A program made the position numbers and the translations under genes. DNA of 64,000 nt from Trichomonas vaginalis G3 (Eukaryota; Parabasalia; Trichomonadida; Trichomonadidae). The stretch covers positions 3,319,797 through 3,383,796 of the forward strand of contig NC_067204.1 in the NCBI RefSeq assembly GCF_026262505.1, written 5' to 3'. Position 1 is the stretch's first letter. The number at the start of each line of letters is the position of its first letter. The notes under the pieces were generated by a model. That model ran no database searches. It was not told the DNA's origin and worked only from the letters and a program-made list of their open reading frames with translations. Positions 54,319 through 64,000 of the stretch are shown here, piece after piece.

Positions 54319-56121
54319 ATGCCACCACGCACGGCAGTCTTTAGATCACAGGGTTCTCAAGATGGTGAAGATGTTAAAAATGTTAAAACCACCGGTTTTG
54401 AGATGTTCAAAACACTCAAGTATTTTAGGTACAAAACGATTCTCTTTTTAACATTTTTATTCTCAATGTTAATGGGTGCAATTACAGTCGTTATGATGAT
54501 TTACATGGGTGACTTAACCTCCTCATTCGGTTCTGATCCAACAAAAACAATCCCAGAATTAATGACCCCATTCATTCTTAAGATGACATGGTGGAATATT
54601 GCACAAGTCGTTGTTATGGCTATAGCTATGGCCTTCAGATCTTTCGCTACACCAACTATCAATCTCGATCTTAGAAGAGCACTTTTCACTTCTTTAATGA
54701 ATCAACCAATCGAATACTTCGACAAGACATCTGCTGGTGTTTTAGTCAGCCGTCTTTCAGAAGATGTTACATTAGTCCGTGAAACATACATCGATAAGAC
54801 ATGCACAGTTCTCCAAGGTCTCACACAAGCAGTCATGGGTGTTATCATGGCTTTCGTTAACTCTGCTCTTGTTTCATTAATCATTTTAGTTGCTATTCCA
54901 ATCATTTTGATCACATTCTGGCTCGGTGAAACATTTGTCGATAGCTAATGGACAGAATTCAACGAACACTCTACAACAGCTGCTTCCAAGGCTGAAGAAG
55001 TTATTACACAATTCAGAACCGTCAAATCCTTCGATGGTGAAATGAAGGAATTCGAAGACTACTCAAAGTCTCTTGATGGTATCGATACTGTTTATAGAAA
55101 GACAGCTATTGCCCACGGTACAAAGGATGCAATCATCACATTAATCGCAAATATGGTTACAGTTTGCGTTCTTTACATGGTTACATATCTTATTATCAAG
55201 CGCCCAACAAGAGGTGTCAAATCTGGCGATGCTATGACAATCATGATGTATCTTATGATGGCTACAATGGGTATTACACAGGCATTCGCTTCCGTTGAAG
55301 ATTACAGAAACGCTAACACATCAGCTGCCAAGATTCTTGAGATCATCAACCTCAAACCAGATATCGATAGACACGCTGGTAACGAACTCAAGGAAGTTAA
55401 GGGCAAAATTGAGTTCCGTGATGTTAGCTTCAAGTATGCTTCTCGCGACCAATGGGCTGTTAGACACCTTTCCTTCACAATTGAACCAGGTGAGACAGTT
55501 GCTCTTGTTGGTGAATCAGGCTGCGGTAAGACAACAACATTATCACTTCTCCAGAGATTCTACGAAATCGTTGAAGGCCAGATCCTCTTAGATGATGTTG
55601 ACATCACTTCTTTATCTCCTGTTTTCCTTAGATCCCAGATTTCTATTGTTCCACAGACACCAGTTCTCTTCACAATGTCAATTGCTGATAACATCCGCTA
55701 TGGTCGTCCAAAGGCTACAGATGATGAAATTGCTAAGGCTGCAGAAGTTGGTAATGCACACAATTTCATCATGACAATTAAGAATAACTATAAGGAAGAA
55801 GTTCAGCAGACATCCCTTTCTGGTGGCCAGAAGCAAAGAATTTGCATTTCTCGTGCTATTTTGGCTGATGCTCCAATTCTTCTTTTGGATGAAGCTACAG
55901 CTGCTCTTGATACTGAATCTGAACAATTCGTCCAGCAGTCCCTTGAAAGAGTTAGAAAAGGAAAGACTGCTATCGTTGTTGCTCATAGACTTGCTACTGT
56001 TAAGAATGCTGATAGAATTTTAGTTTTCCAGAATGGTGCAATTGCCGAATCAGGCAAGCACGATGAGTTAGTCGCTCAGGGTGGAATCTATGCTAACTTA
56101 GTCAAGTTCCAGCTCCAGTAA
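54319..56121 (+). pseudogene. ABCB-type half-transporter with one in-frame TAA
   Basis: The frame of 601 codons is open except for a TAA at 54946-54948. The first 210 codons give a transmembrane domain (ILFLTFLFSMLMGAITVVMM, QVVVMAIAMAFRSFA, ALVSLIILVAIPIILITFW) with the coupling segment PIEYFDKTSAGVLVSRLSEDV. Downstream in the same frame are further membrane helices and a full nucleotide-binding domain. That domain has Walker A GESGCGKTT, Q-loop VPQTPVLF, signature LSGGQKQR, Walker B ILLLDEATAALD and H-loop VAHRLATV. This is the P-glycoprotein/TAP half-transporter layout. Codon use is strongly biased on both sides of the stop and the promoter has an Inr. The break is therefore very recent, a base error, or a tolerated stop. 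The part after the stop has no ATG before 55042. Confidence 0.85.
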
Positions 56122-56295
56122 TCTATTTTTTTCTATTCTAAATATAAATTTTTTCTTTTTATACTTAACTAATAACATTGACTTTTTATAAAAAAATTAA
56201 ACTAACTTTTATTGAAATTGTAAGAAATCATCAATGCGAAACATCATAATAACAGCTTACAATGTTAATGAGTCCTTTATATTGCATTTTATTTA

Positions 56296-56757
56296 ATGGA
56301 TTCTTATGATAGTACTATTGATCCGCAGGAGGTTTTTACAGAAATGAATAATAACGGAACGATGAACTATCTCAAGACAAAAGAAATCAACCTTACCTTA
56401 CAAACATTACTCAAATTCAAACCAAAATTAATTAATAATACGTTTTTACTCACAGATGCTAATTCCTTTCGAAAAGATCAATATATGCTTTCGCATGAAG
56501 CAATATTAGCGTACTTGAAGCAAAAAGGCCTAAAATTGACATTAAATTCAATAACAGCTGAATACCCAGATAAATATCCATTGATCCCTAAGAAGAGCAT
56601 GATTCCAATTAAGTTGAAGATACAAGAAAATGTCGATCCAATTAAAGAACTAATCAAGAATCGAATTAAACCTTCAAAAGCAAAGTTTAAACCTCAACCA
56701 GTGCAAACGCCCACAAATGTATCTGATTCTGATCCAGGACTCGATCTTTCTGATTAA
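56296..56757 (+). CDS. Hypothetical 153-residue protein
   Basis: The N-terminus is acidic. It is followed by helices (MNYLKTKEINLTLQTLLKF), a hydrophobic middle (QYMLSHEAILAYLKQKGLKLTL), a Pro/Lys-rich segment (YPLIPKKSMIPIKLK) and an acidic tail SDSDPGLDLSD. There is no signal peptide, membrane segment or known catalytic motif. The first helix loosely recalls a LisH dimerisation motif but not convincingly. It starts at the first ATG, 174 bases after the ABC gene on the same strand. Length and composition make it a probable real gene. Confidence 0.65.
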   Translation: MDSYDSTIDPQEVFTEMNNNGTMNYLKTKEINLTLQTLLKFKPKLINNTFLLTDANSFRKDQYMLSHEAILAYLKQKGLKLTLNSITAEYPDKYPLIPKKSMIPIKLKIQENVDPIKELIKNRIKPSKAKFKPQPVQTPTNVSDSDPGLDLSD

Positions 56758-57191
56758 TATTTCATTGTTTGATTATTTATTATTGCTAATAGAATAGTAA
56801 TATATTTCGATCAATAGTACTCAAATCATCAATCTTGAAGTCATAACCATAGAACTATTGTTCAAATTTTTTTTTCAATCATCTGAGTGCATCAGGTATT
56901 CCTATCACTAGTTTCCATCTTAAGTATATGATACTATGGTCGTTATTTCTTGATTTTCGTTTTAATATGACTCTTAAATTTTTAAATCAAGAAATAATAT
57001 CTGTTTCATGAGCATTTGCTTGGAATTATTACCAGAACTTTAAATATCTTAATGTTGGACATTTGATAATGAAAGGATATAACATTATTTCAAAAAAATA
57101 CTAAAAATTTCACTGATAGCAATTAAATTTTTACATCTGAGAGTTTTTACAAATAAATCTATATCGATACAAACAATTTTATCTAAGAAAT
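56758..57191. other. Convergent intergenic spacer
   Basis: AT-rich spacer between two convergent genes. No gene or structured element seen. Confidence 0.55.
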
Positions 57192-58553
57192 CTATTTCTT
57201 TCTTCTCATAAATTCGAGATCGTAGTCAATAAAGGTTACATTAGGGATCGGATCAGGCCATCTCTTATTTTCCAAGAAGAACAATGAAGCTTTGATTGCT
57301 TCAACAGCTGTTGGAACATCGCATTCATATTTGTGTGCGAAATGATTGAATGGATTCATTACAACAGTTGTAGCAACTCCAAGGGACAAAGGAGTGATAA
57401 ATGCTGCAAGATCAAACATATCGCAAGCAGCTTGGACAATAACTGTTCCTGGTTTCATAAAAATGGCTTTATGGATGTTACTTCCTGCAGGAGCGAATAA
57501 GAATTTAATGTCACTATATTCTCTTGCATATTGGGCAACAGAACCAAGGTGATCTTGGAAAAGTTCAAATTTGAAATCTGGAATGTTGAGTTTTATTGCT
57601 TTTATGATCTCAGGCATGTTCTTAATATGACGAAAACCCAATCGCGATTTCGGTCTGTTGCTAATAACATATCTATTTGGAACAATATCTTGAAGATCGT
57701 AATAATCAATTAATTTATCAACAAGCCATTGAAGTGGAAGTCCAAAATGCATGTAATGAGGTCTTCCTTCAATTGCAACAGCTAATCTTTTTGCAAATAC
57801 CCATTGATAGTCTGTTACAAAGATAAATTTTGAAATTCCGACGGCATTAAGTAATTCTTGAGCAAAGAAACGAGATCTTGCATTGACAATAACAAGGCAA
57901 TCCTTTAAATAATCCTGAGGAAGTAACATAAGCGGCGTCATGTAATCACCAATGAAATGTCCATAGTTACCTAAGTAATAGTGACCAAATACACAAGCTT
58001 TGTCGCAACTGTACACAAGTGGACCTGCAGTATACCACCGACAGAATGGAGGAGCTGAATCAAATGGTGGTCGAATTACATATTCGTTAATAACAAATTC
58101 TCCTGATCCACATGCATACGCATTCTTGTAAATTGCAATTTTTCCATGGAAATTTGTATAAAAATCAATGAAATTTTTTTCTCCATACTTTGGAACTATA
58201 CTAGGCTTTTCAAAATAGCCTTCATATCTTAGATTCATAGCATTCTTCCAGAATCCGTAGAATAATTTATCTCTTGGCGTTGGATATGTTAAATTAAATG
58301 TAAGAATCTTTTCTATATATTCGGGAAATAGACCGTCTTTAACACCATTGATCGTAATGTTTGTAAGATTACCTGGATAATGACTCATTTCGATTGCAAA
58401 AGGATATTTGTATTTAGTTATCTGTGTATAATGCTGATCAAATAGTATTTTTTCATGTTGTGAGATGAATAATGTGAAATATATAGCTTGCCATACCAAT
58501 ATAATAACTATTGGTATGATATTTTGAGTTGGTAGTTTAGTTTCTTCTTCCAA
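57192..58553 (-). CDS. GT61-like (DUF563) glycosyltransferase, type II membrane protein, start codon unclear
   Basis: The frame gives about 453 residues: an acidic N-terminus, one membrane helix (IIPIVIILVWQAIYFTLFI), then a lumenal domain. That domain includes VFGHYYLGNYGHFIGDYMTPLMLL, RYVISNRPKSRLGFRHIKN, the strand about FKFELFQDHLGS, and FLFAPAGSNIHKAIFMKPGTVIVQ. The last three blocks, with GSN(I/L) and a final strand, are the DUF563/GT61 signature also seen in the gene at 3458-4945. The frame has no ATG before the membrane helix. The codon at 58551-58553 is TTG and an in-frame stop lies 18 bases further upstream, while the first internal ATG would remove the anchor. The start codon may have been lost, be non-ATG, or be misread. 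Confidence 0.65.
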   Translation of the reverse strand: MEEETKLPTQNIIPIVIILVWQAIYFTLFISQHEKILFDQHYTQITKYKYPFAIEMSHYPGNLTNITINGVKDGLFPEYIEKILTFNLTYPTPRDKLFYGFWKNAMNLRYEGYFEKPSIVPKYGEKNFIDFYTNFHGKIAIYKNAYACGSGEFVINEYVIRPPFDSAPPFCRWYTAGPLVYSCDKACVFGHYYLGNYGHFIGDYMTPLMLLPQDYLKDCLVIVNARSRFFAQELLNAVGISKFIFVTDYQWVFAKRLAVAIEGRPHYMHFGLPLQWLVDKLIDYYDLQDIVPNRYVISNRPKSRLGFRHIKNMPEIIKAIKLNIPDFKFELFQDHLGSVAQYAREYSDIKFLFAPAGSNIHKAIFMKPGTVIVQAACDMFDLAAFITPLSLGVATTVVMNPFNHFAHKYECDVPTAVEAIKASLFFLENKRWPDPIPNVTFIDYDLEFMRRKK

Positions 58554-58628
58554 AATTTTTTTAGGGAAGTTTCAAATAATACACTCAGAAGACATTTTCA
58601 TTATATTGATAATTAATGAACATAATTC

Positions 58629-58691
58629 AAAAAAAAAAAAAAAAAAAAAAAAGGTAGTGGGGCTTCCAGGCACTTCGTGCCCTCTAGCCCC
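58629..58691. repeat. A24 tract followed by a hairpin
   Basis: A run of 24 A (58629-58652) precedes GGGGCT-TCCA-GGCAC-TTC-GTGCC-CTCT-AGCCCC. This is a two-step hairpin with stems 58659-58664/58686-58691 and 58669-58673/58677-58681. It marks the change from host gene to repeat DNA. Confidence 0.75.
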
Positions 58692-58708
58692 GAAGATGTT
58701 TAGTATAA

Positions 58709-59552
58709 ATGAAGTCTTGACAAAGTCTTTACGAAGAAATCTTAACAAAGTCTTTACGAAGAAGTCTTAACAAAACATTTACGAAGAAGTCTTGACAAAG
58801 TCTTTATGAAGAAATCTTGACAAAGTCTTTACGAAGAAGTCTTGACAAAATATTTACGATGAAATCTCAACAAAATATTTACGATGAAATCTCAACAAAA
58901 CATTTATGAAGAAGTCTTGACAAAGTCTTTATGAAGAAGTCTTGACAAAGTCTTTATGAAGAAGTCTTGACAAAGTCTTTACGAAGAAATCTCAACAAAG
59001 TCTTTACGAAGAAATCTCAACAAAGTCTTTACGAAGAAGTCTTAACAAAACATAGACAAGAAAGTTCATGAGTGTAAATGACCCAAAAATATATTTTAGG
59101 GTAGAAGGGTATATCTACCCCGTTTTCTACCCTCTTTTCTACCCTCTTGAATTTTCATGAAATTTACACCAAAAATATATTTTAGGGTAGAAGGGTATAT
59201 CTACCCCGTTTTCTACCCTCTTTTCTACCCTCTTGAATTTTCATGAAATTTACACCAAAAATATACTACTAGGGTCATTTACGAAGAAATCTCAACAAAG
59301 TCTTTACGATGAAGTCTTGACAAAGTCTTTACGAAAGAAGTCTCAACAAAGTCTTTACGAAGAAGTCTCAACAAAGTCTTTACGAAGAAGTCTCAACAAA
59401 GTCTTTACGAAGAAATTCATGAAAATTCAAGAGGGTAGAAAAGAGGGTAGAAAACGGGGTAGATATACCCTTCTACCCTAAAATATATTTTTGGGTCATT
59501 TACACTCATTTACGAAGAAGTCTCAACAAAGTCTTTACGAAGAAGTCACAAT
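58709..59552. repeat. 25-bp minisatellite, in two blocks
   Basis: Variants of GAAGAAGTCTTGACAAAGTC plus TTTAC are repeated with a 25-base period from about 58709 to 59060 and again from about 59276 to 59552. Many copies differ by G/A or T/C changes (GAAATCTCAACAAAG and similar). A 215-base insert separates the blocks. Chance open frames such as 59233-59481 simply translate the repeat. Confidence 0.88.
59083..59500. repeat. 86-bp direct repeat and its inverted copy within the minisatellite
   Basis: An 86-base unit (CCAAAAATATATTTTAGGG through TACCCTCTTGAATTTTCATG) occurs at 59083-59168 and 59169-59254, with the start of a third at 59255. A near-identical inverted copy lies at about 59411-59509. 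The arrangement could fold back on itself and may be part of the terminal repeats of the adjoining Maverick. Confidence 0.8.
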
Positions 59553-59591
59553 AAAACATCTGTCAAAAACCGCTTTTTAACTTCACTTAAA

Positions 59592-62500
59592 ATGCCACGT
59601 AAGCTACGTAAGAATATACGTAAGAGGAAGAGAGCATTGAAACATCCAATAGTAAAACTGACACCACAACAACAGTTGCAACAACAAATAATGAATGACC
59701 CCACTATGTTGCAACAAATGTCAAGCAATCCTATGCTTTTAAACCGAGTTGTTGGTGCACAGAGTGGAGGTTTAAGAGCGGCACTTTTAGCGAAAATGGC
59801 AGGCTATGGTGGAGCTGCAGACGGAACAGCCTATAACCCTCAAAGTCAAATGAATTTGAGTTCACTCAAAAATCAAATAACAGATGTCAAAAAGTCAAAC
59901 ATAGACATACAGAAGCAAATAGGTGAAAACGAAAAGAAACTAGAATATGACAGACACACAAAGAAACTCAATGAGTTAAACGTAGAGAAAAAGAAGAAAG
60001 AAGAACAACTGAAAGAACTAAGTACAGAGGAATATGCGAAAAAAGTGTCAGAAAAAGCAGCAGAAGTAGCAAAAATGGAACAAGATGTCATAAATTTGAA
60101 AAACCATACTACTCAATATAAAATACTGAAAGATGAAGAGATAAAAAAAAAGCCCTGAAGACATATATGGATAGCGATGAGTATAAAAAAGAAGTTGAAG
60201 CAAATGTAAAGGCAGAAAAACTTTTACAGTTGCAAAACCAAACCGTACAGTATGAAAACTTAGCACAAGAAAGTAAAAAATAACGACGCAGCCATGCAAA
60301 AGGCAATGAAAAGCGCAGAATATATAAAAGCTAACAATGACTGGTTAGATGCCCAAGCCAACGCTAAAGCAGCCCAACTCATAGGGTCAATAAGGACAAA
60401 AATACAAGCGGATGAAGACAGTTCAAATGAAGCTTTAACAAATGCTGACTTTAAGAACGCCTTCGAAGCTCTTCATAGTAAGGTGAAACAAGTGAACGAC
60501 TTCTCATCTGGAAAGAAACTGAAGTCTGAAGGTTTCGACAAAGAGTTAAAAGAAGTAGCACAAAATATGACGAAAATAACAGATGCAGCAACGAGACAGG
60601 CAGTTCAAAGTGCCTATGACGCCGTTAGAGCAACTGTTGTGAAAAGTCAAGAAAAAGAGTTACAACAGACCAAAACAGACCTAGTAAATGCTTTCTTAAA
60701 AACGAAAAGTCAGGTAGGACATTACGCTGCAGATGGAACATATGTGCCAGCTGGTGGAACTTATATACCACCAAACCCTCCAAGAGAAGCACCTGCACCA
60801 GGACTACCTAAAACATTTACATCGTCACATGGACACAGACACAGGCATGCACCAAAACCAACACAACAACCAACACAACAACCAACAGTTCAAAACACTG
60901 CACCACAACCAACAGTTCAAAACACTGCACCACAACCAACAGTTCAAAACACTGCACCACAACCAACAGTTCAAAACACTGCACCACAAACAGAGCAAGG
61001 ACATAAAAGAAGTAGAGAACAAGGAAACCAAGAATTCTTAAAAATGCTTAAGGAAGACTATGGTTACCCAGATACTCTTGACTTTAGTGACAGATATAAA
61101 GAAGCTATTAGAAAGTTCAAGGAAGGAAATACTGACCCGAACCTATTTAGCTTTATGGTTCAGCACCAAATGGGATATAATTTCAAACCTGGAAAATACA
61201 AGCTCGCTAAGGGATATGATTTAATAGCATATCATCCAAATGACATGGATGAATTTACTCCGAGATATTTGATGTCAGAGCTAAATGACAATTCAACTCT
61301 CTTCATGAAACGCGTAAAAAATAGAGACGGAACGAAAGAAGAAAGGTTTATGAGTCCGGATGACTTAGATAGGGAACTTTTTAAAAACGGTCTCGGAATA
61401 TATGAAATGCCAGCAGATGAGGTACAAGAAACTCCACAGGAAGAAGTTCAGATACAACCAGACATGGAAGAAATAGTTCAGCAACAACAGCTAGAAGAGC
61501 CTGAAGGAAACGAACAAGTCCTTCCTTTGGAAACTAACTTCACAGAACTAGATGAAGATTTGGAACAGCCGAAAAATCTTGACCCTCAACAAGAGTATGC
61601 GGAGAATATGGAATCTTTCCAAGAGTCTAAGAAAAATTCGGCTGACATAGTAGAAGAATATCGAAAAATGTTTGCCGACATACAAAAGACTCCAACATCA
61701 GATGAAAATATCCAGCATAGAATGGAAGTACTGAAAGAAAATGTACACAAATACAACAACCCTTTTTACTTACGAGCATTTAACGTTCAATCTTCGGATG
61801 AACTCGGTGAAAATAAAAGGTTAAATTTCAAGAAAACATATAGAAATGAAACATTGTTTAAAGTTCATTCAGAACCTAACCAAGATGGAAACAAACCTAC
61901 TTTTGTTTCTGCAGACGATGGAACTACAATGAGATGGGGTCATAAAGCTAATCCAGATAGGTGGTTCATAAACTTACAACCACAATTCCAAGAAGTTGTA
62001 GACGCAATGGAAGTCAATGGTGAACCAGATATAGCTGGTATTTTAAGCGCGGCTTTAATGCCATTGAAAGATATGAAACATGCAGATATTTTGGACCAGT
62101 ATGAAATGAACATGGCTGATGGAAATATAACACCTGACGTTCTAGAACATTTATCTCAAAGAACTACACAGAACCATAGAGATGGTATATTTGGTGAAGA
62201 GTTTAGAAAGAAAGTTATGGACAGAGAAGGAAGAGAACCTATTGTACATGACCTTGCAAACGAAAGTTTACAAAATGTCATAAAAACTTACTTTGCAGAC
62301 AATGAACCGAGAAGGGATGAATATTTAAGAAAACTCAAATGGACAGTACCAAATGAAATGTTAGTATTGAAAAACATGTTCCTTGACAAAATAAAACCAA
62401 CTACAGAAATAAACGACGCAAGACTGAAAGATTGGGTAGAAGCTTTCCCATTCACAAAAGATATAGTTGGTAACATGGAAAGAAAACCAGAATGGCTACA

Positions 62501-62828
62501 AAAACATATATTTGGAAACGAGCATATTCCATATGGACAGGCACTGTTTGAAGAGCTTGAACCGGAAACTCAGGAAAGAGTCATGCAAACAATACGCGAA
62601 GACTCAAATACAGACTATGACAAACTCTTTCTAGGATATAGGTTACCTGAGATGGGCGACCAGAGCCAAAAGGCAAAAAGGACATGGGAAATTTGCAACA
62701 TACTAGATGAACATAATGCAAAGATGCAACAACTTCAAGCAGAGGGCAATGAAGGAAAAAGAAGAGTTAAAAACTCAGTCAGGAAGAAAGTAAAGCTTGG
62801 TCCACGTGGGTTCTATTATGACATATAA
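59592..62828 (+). other. Maverick part: coiled-coil-rich structural or accessory region
   Basis: Coding sequence of the element. It begins with a very basic N-terminus (KLRKNIRKRKR), followed by Gln-rich and long Lys/Glu coiled-coil stretches. A proline-rich segment with four tandem copies of a nine-residue unit (PTVQNTAPQ) comes next, then an acidic linker and a folded C-terminal part rich in W, F and Y ending in a basic tail. I know no specific function. Its position beside the capsid-like gene suggests a virion-associated or packaging role. The region is part of a fossil element. Confidence 0.55.
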
Positions 62829-62860
62829 ATCCAACTATTCTATATTTTTACTCATATGAA

Positions 62861-63965
62861 ATGTACGCCGCTCAGAATATAACGCCAACAGTTTTGGATG
62901 CTATGAATGGAAATGTTTCCGAATGGTATAACGAATGCGACAATGCCATTAGAAGGTCAGAAATAGTTCCTGGAACTTACGAATATACAACTGCTGTTTC
63001 TTATGGAAATGTAGGTGAGTTTGGAGAAGGTTCTTCAACAACAGTAGATATTGCATGCGACAGGTTTCATATTATTTCTATTGACAACTCATTCTTATAC
63101 GTGGAACAAGACATTGAAATAAAACCTTCTGCCAAGTTGTCTGACAAGAAAGGTTGCAATGGAATTTTCTATGTCGGATACCAATATGCTCCAGAAGTTT
63201 TTATGGGATATAAGATATATTCTAACTCTGACTTAGTTCAAACAGTAACATGGGCAAACTATGAATGGTTCGCTTTAAGAAACTCAGTACAACCACAAGC
63301 TAGAGAACAAACAGACCAGTATGCAACTATTGAGAAAATAAGAAGACTTGACCCTAACGTTCCAGGAGTTTATGTTAACCTTTCTGGACAAACTGCAGCA
63401 GCAGTAACCAAAGTAAAACTGAAACTTAGAGTTCCTTTGTCATCTTTCCTCATCTTCAGGTTTTTAAGATACTTGCCAAACTGGGCAGGAAAAATTTCTA
63501 TCGAACTTACTCCAAGCAAAAATAACTTAGTCATTGCACCAACACAAGACCCATTCACTCTTACAGAAGTAGTGGGAACAAATAAAATGTCATTCGCCGA
63601 CTTTTGCAAAAACAAAGTTGACTTAGACTTTGGTTTCTCAAACCTCAACACTGAAGTAAACTATTATTTCAATGCTGCTGGAGATGCTTGGGACCCAGTT
63701 AAGTTCACATGCGAAAAGTTTGAATGCAAGAGAATAGAAAGCAGACTTGCAGTCTATATGTTGGACCCAGATATTTCAAATGCTTTAGCTGCCAAATATA
63801 TTGCAGTTCCACTTATGTTCCCTAATACACCAAATATCTGTCAAAGACTTTGCAGGTGAAGTTGGAAACCAAAGTGCTGACCCAGGTGCAAGAACAGATA
63901 TTGCTTTAACAACTGCAATGAAACATGCAGATACTATGTTTGTACTGTTCAGAGACGAACTATAA
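62861..63965 (+). other. Maverick part: candidate major capsid protein region
   Basis: Beta-strand-rich protein sequence without Lys/Glu coiled coils (SYGNVGEFGEGSSTTVDI, then FHIISIDNSFLYVEQDIEI, then LRVPLSSFLIFRFLRYLPNW). A jelly-roll capsid gene would look like this in a Polinton. The assignment rests on fold-like pattern and neighbourhood, not on a diagnostic motif. A minor capsid or another structural protein is possible. Confidence 0.45.
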
Positions 63966-64000
63966 ATGACTATTCTTGTTTCTACAACCCCGGTATTAAA

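Larger units (their letters stand above)
59582..64000 (+). mobile_element. Maverick/Polinton, left portion, runs off the window
   Basis: This is the structural-gene end of a Maverick/Polinton, a large virus-like DNA element abundant in trichomonads. Genes are all on the plus strand and tightly packed: a coiled-coil-rich region (59592-62828), a capsid-like gene region (62861 to about 63965), and the start of a further gene at 63966. Trichomonad Inr sequences precede the first coding block (TCACTT, 59583) and the capsid-like block (TCATAT, near 62851). The left boundary is not fixed; the minisatellite and inverted repeats from about 58629 may belong to it. The right end, polymerase and integrase are outside the window. 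The visible part appears broken in a few places. Long intact stretches suggest it is fairly young. Confidence 0.65.

Noticed and set aside
54319-56121. Alternative genetic code (TAA as sense) to explain the in-frame stops
   Set aside because: Most genes in the window end cleanly at TAA and trichomonads use the standard code; two isolated cases do not support reassignment.
54319-56121. Intron spanning the in-frame stop
   Set aside because: No trichomonad-type 5' splice site or branch/3' site (ACTAACACACAG-like) is visible, and the frame continues without a shift on both sides.
59233-59481. Open frame of 82 residues in the minisatellite
   Set aside because: It simply translates the 25-bp repeat.

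Overview
The window looks like nuclear DNA of a trichomonad, most likely Trichomonas vaginalis or a close relative. The evidence is: AT-rich spacers; compact genes with no introns visible; start sites a few bases downstream of the trichomonad initiator (Inr, TCA-Py-T/A) or of the M3/M5 core promoter pair; a malate-dehydrogenase-derived lactate dehydrogenase with the trichomonad Leu91; a Maverick/Polinton; and a 334-bp tandem 5S rRNA repeat. No database search was possible, so the species call is inference.

Layout. 1-12.1 kb is an ordinary gene cluster: the 3' end of ribosomal protein L8, a Rab GTPase, a 2H phosphoesterase interrupted by one stop, a GT61-like glycosyltransferase, a helical-repeat protein, U1-70K, lactate dehydrogenase, ribosomal protein eS10 and an R2R3 Myb protein. 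12.1-21.9 kb has no host gene that I can support. It holds nested mobile DNA: a possible TTAA-flanked element, a GC-rich hairpin, a 3,051-bp IS481-like DNA transposon with 15-bp target duplications and about 715-bp inverted repeats, and a 967-bp foldback unit built almost wholly of consecutive hairpins. The last two lie inside a further pair of inverted ends. 21.9-43.0 kb is an array of 63 5S rRNA genes. Most units appear identical, but copies 22-34 are full of small indels. 43.0-58.6 kb returns to genes: tRNA-His, a WDR11-like protein, a La-type RNA-binding protein, a second Myb protein, a small BET-like bromodomain/NET protein, a protein kinase, an ABC half-transporter with one in-frame stop, small unknown proteins and a second GT61-like enzyme. 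58.6-64.0 kb is minisatellite and inverted-repeat DNA leading into the structural-gene end of a Maverick/Polinton that runs off the window.

How the genes relate. There is no operon logic; each gene has its own start signal. Several products serve RNA metabolism and gene expression (5S rRNA, eS10, L8, tRNA-His, La, U1-70K, two Myb proteins and the BET-like protein). The eS10 promoter carries an M3 box, the class of element known to be bound by a Myb-like factor in T. vaginalis. Whether either Myb protein here binds it is not shown. The most unusual DNA is the hairpin-chain foldback unit, its nesting with the IS481-like element, and the uneven 5S array.
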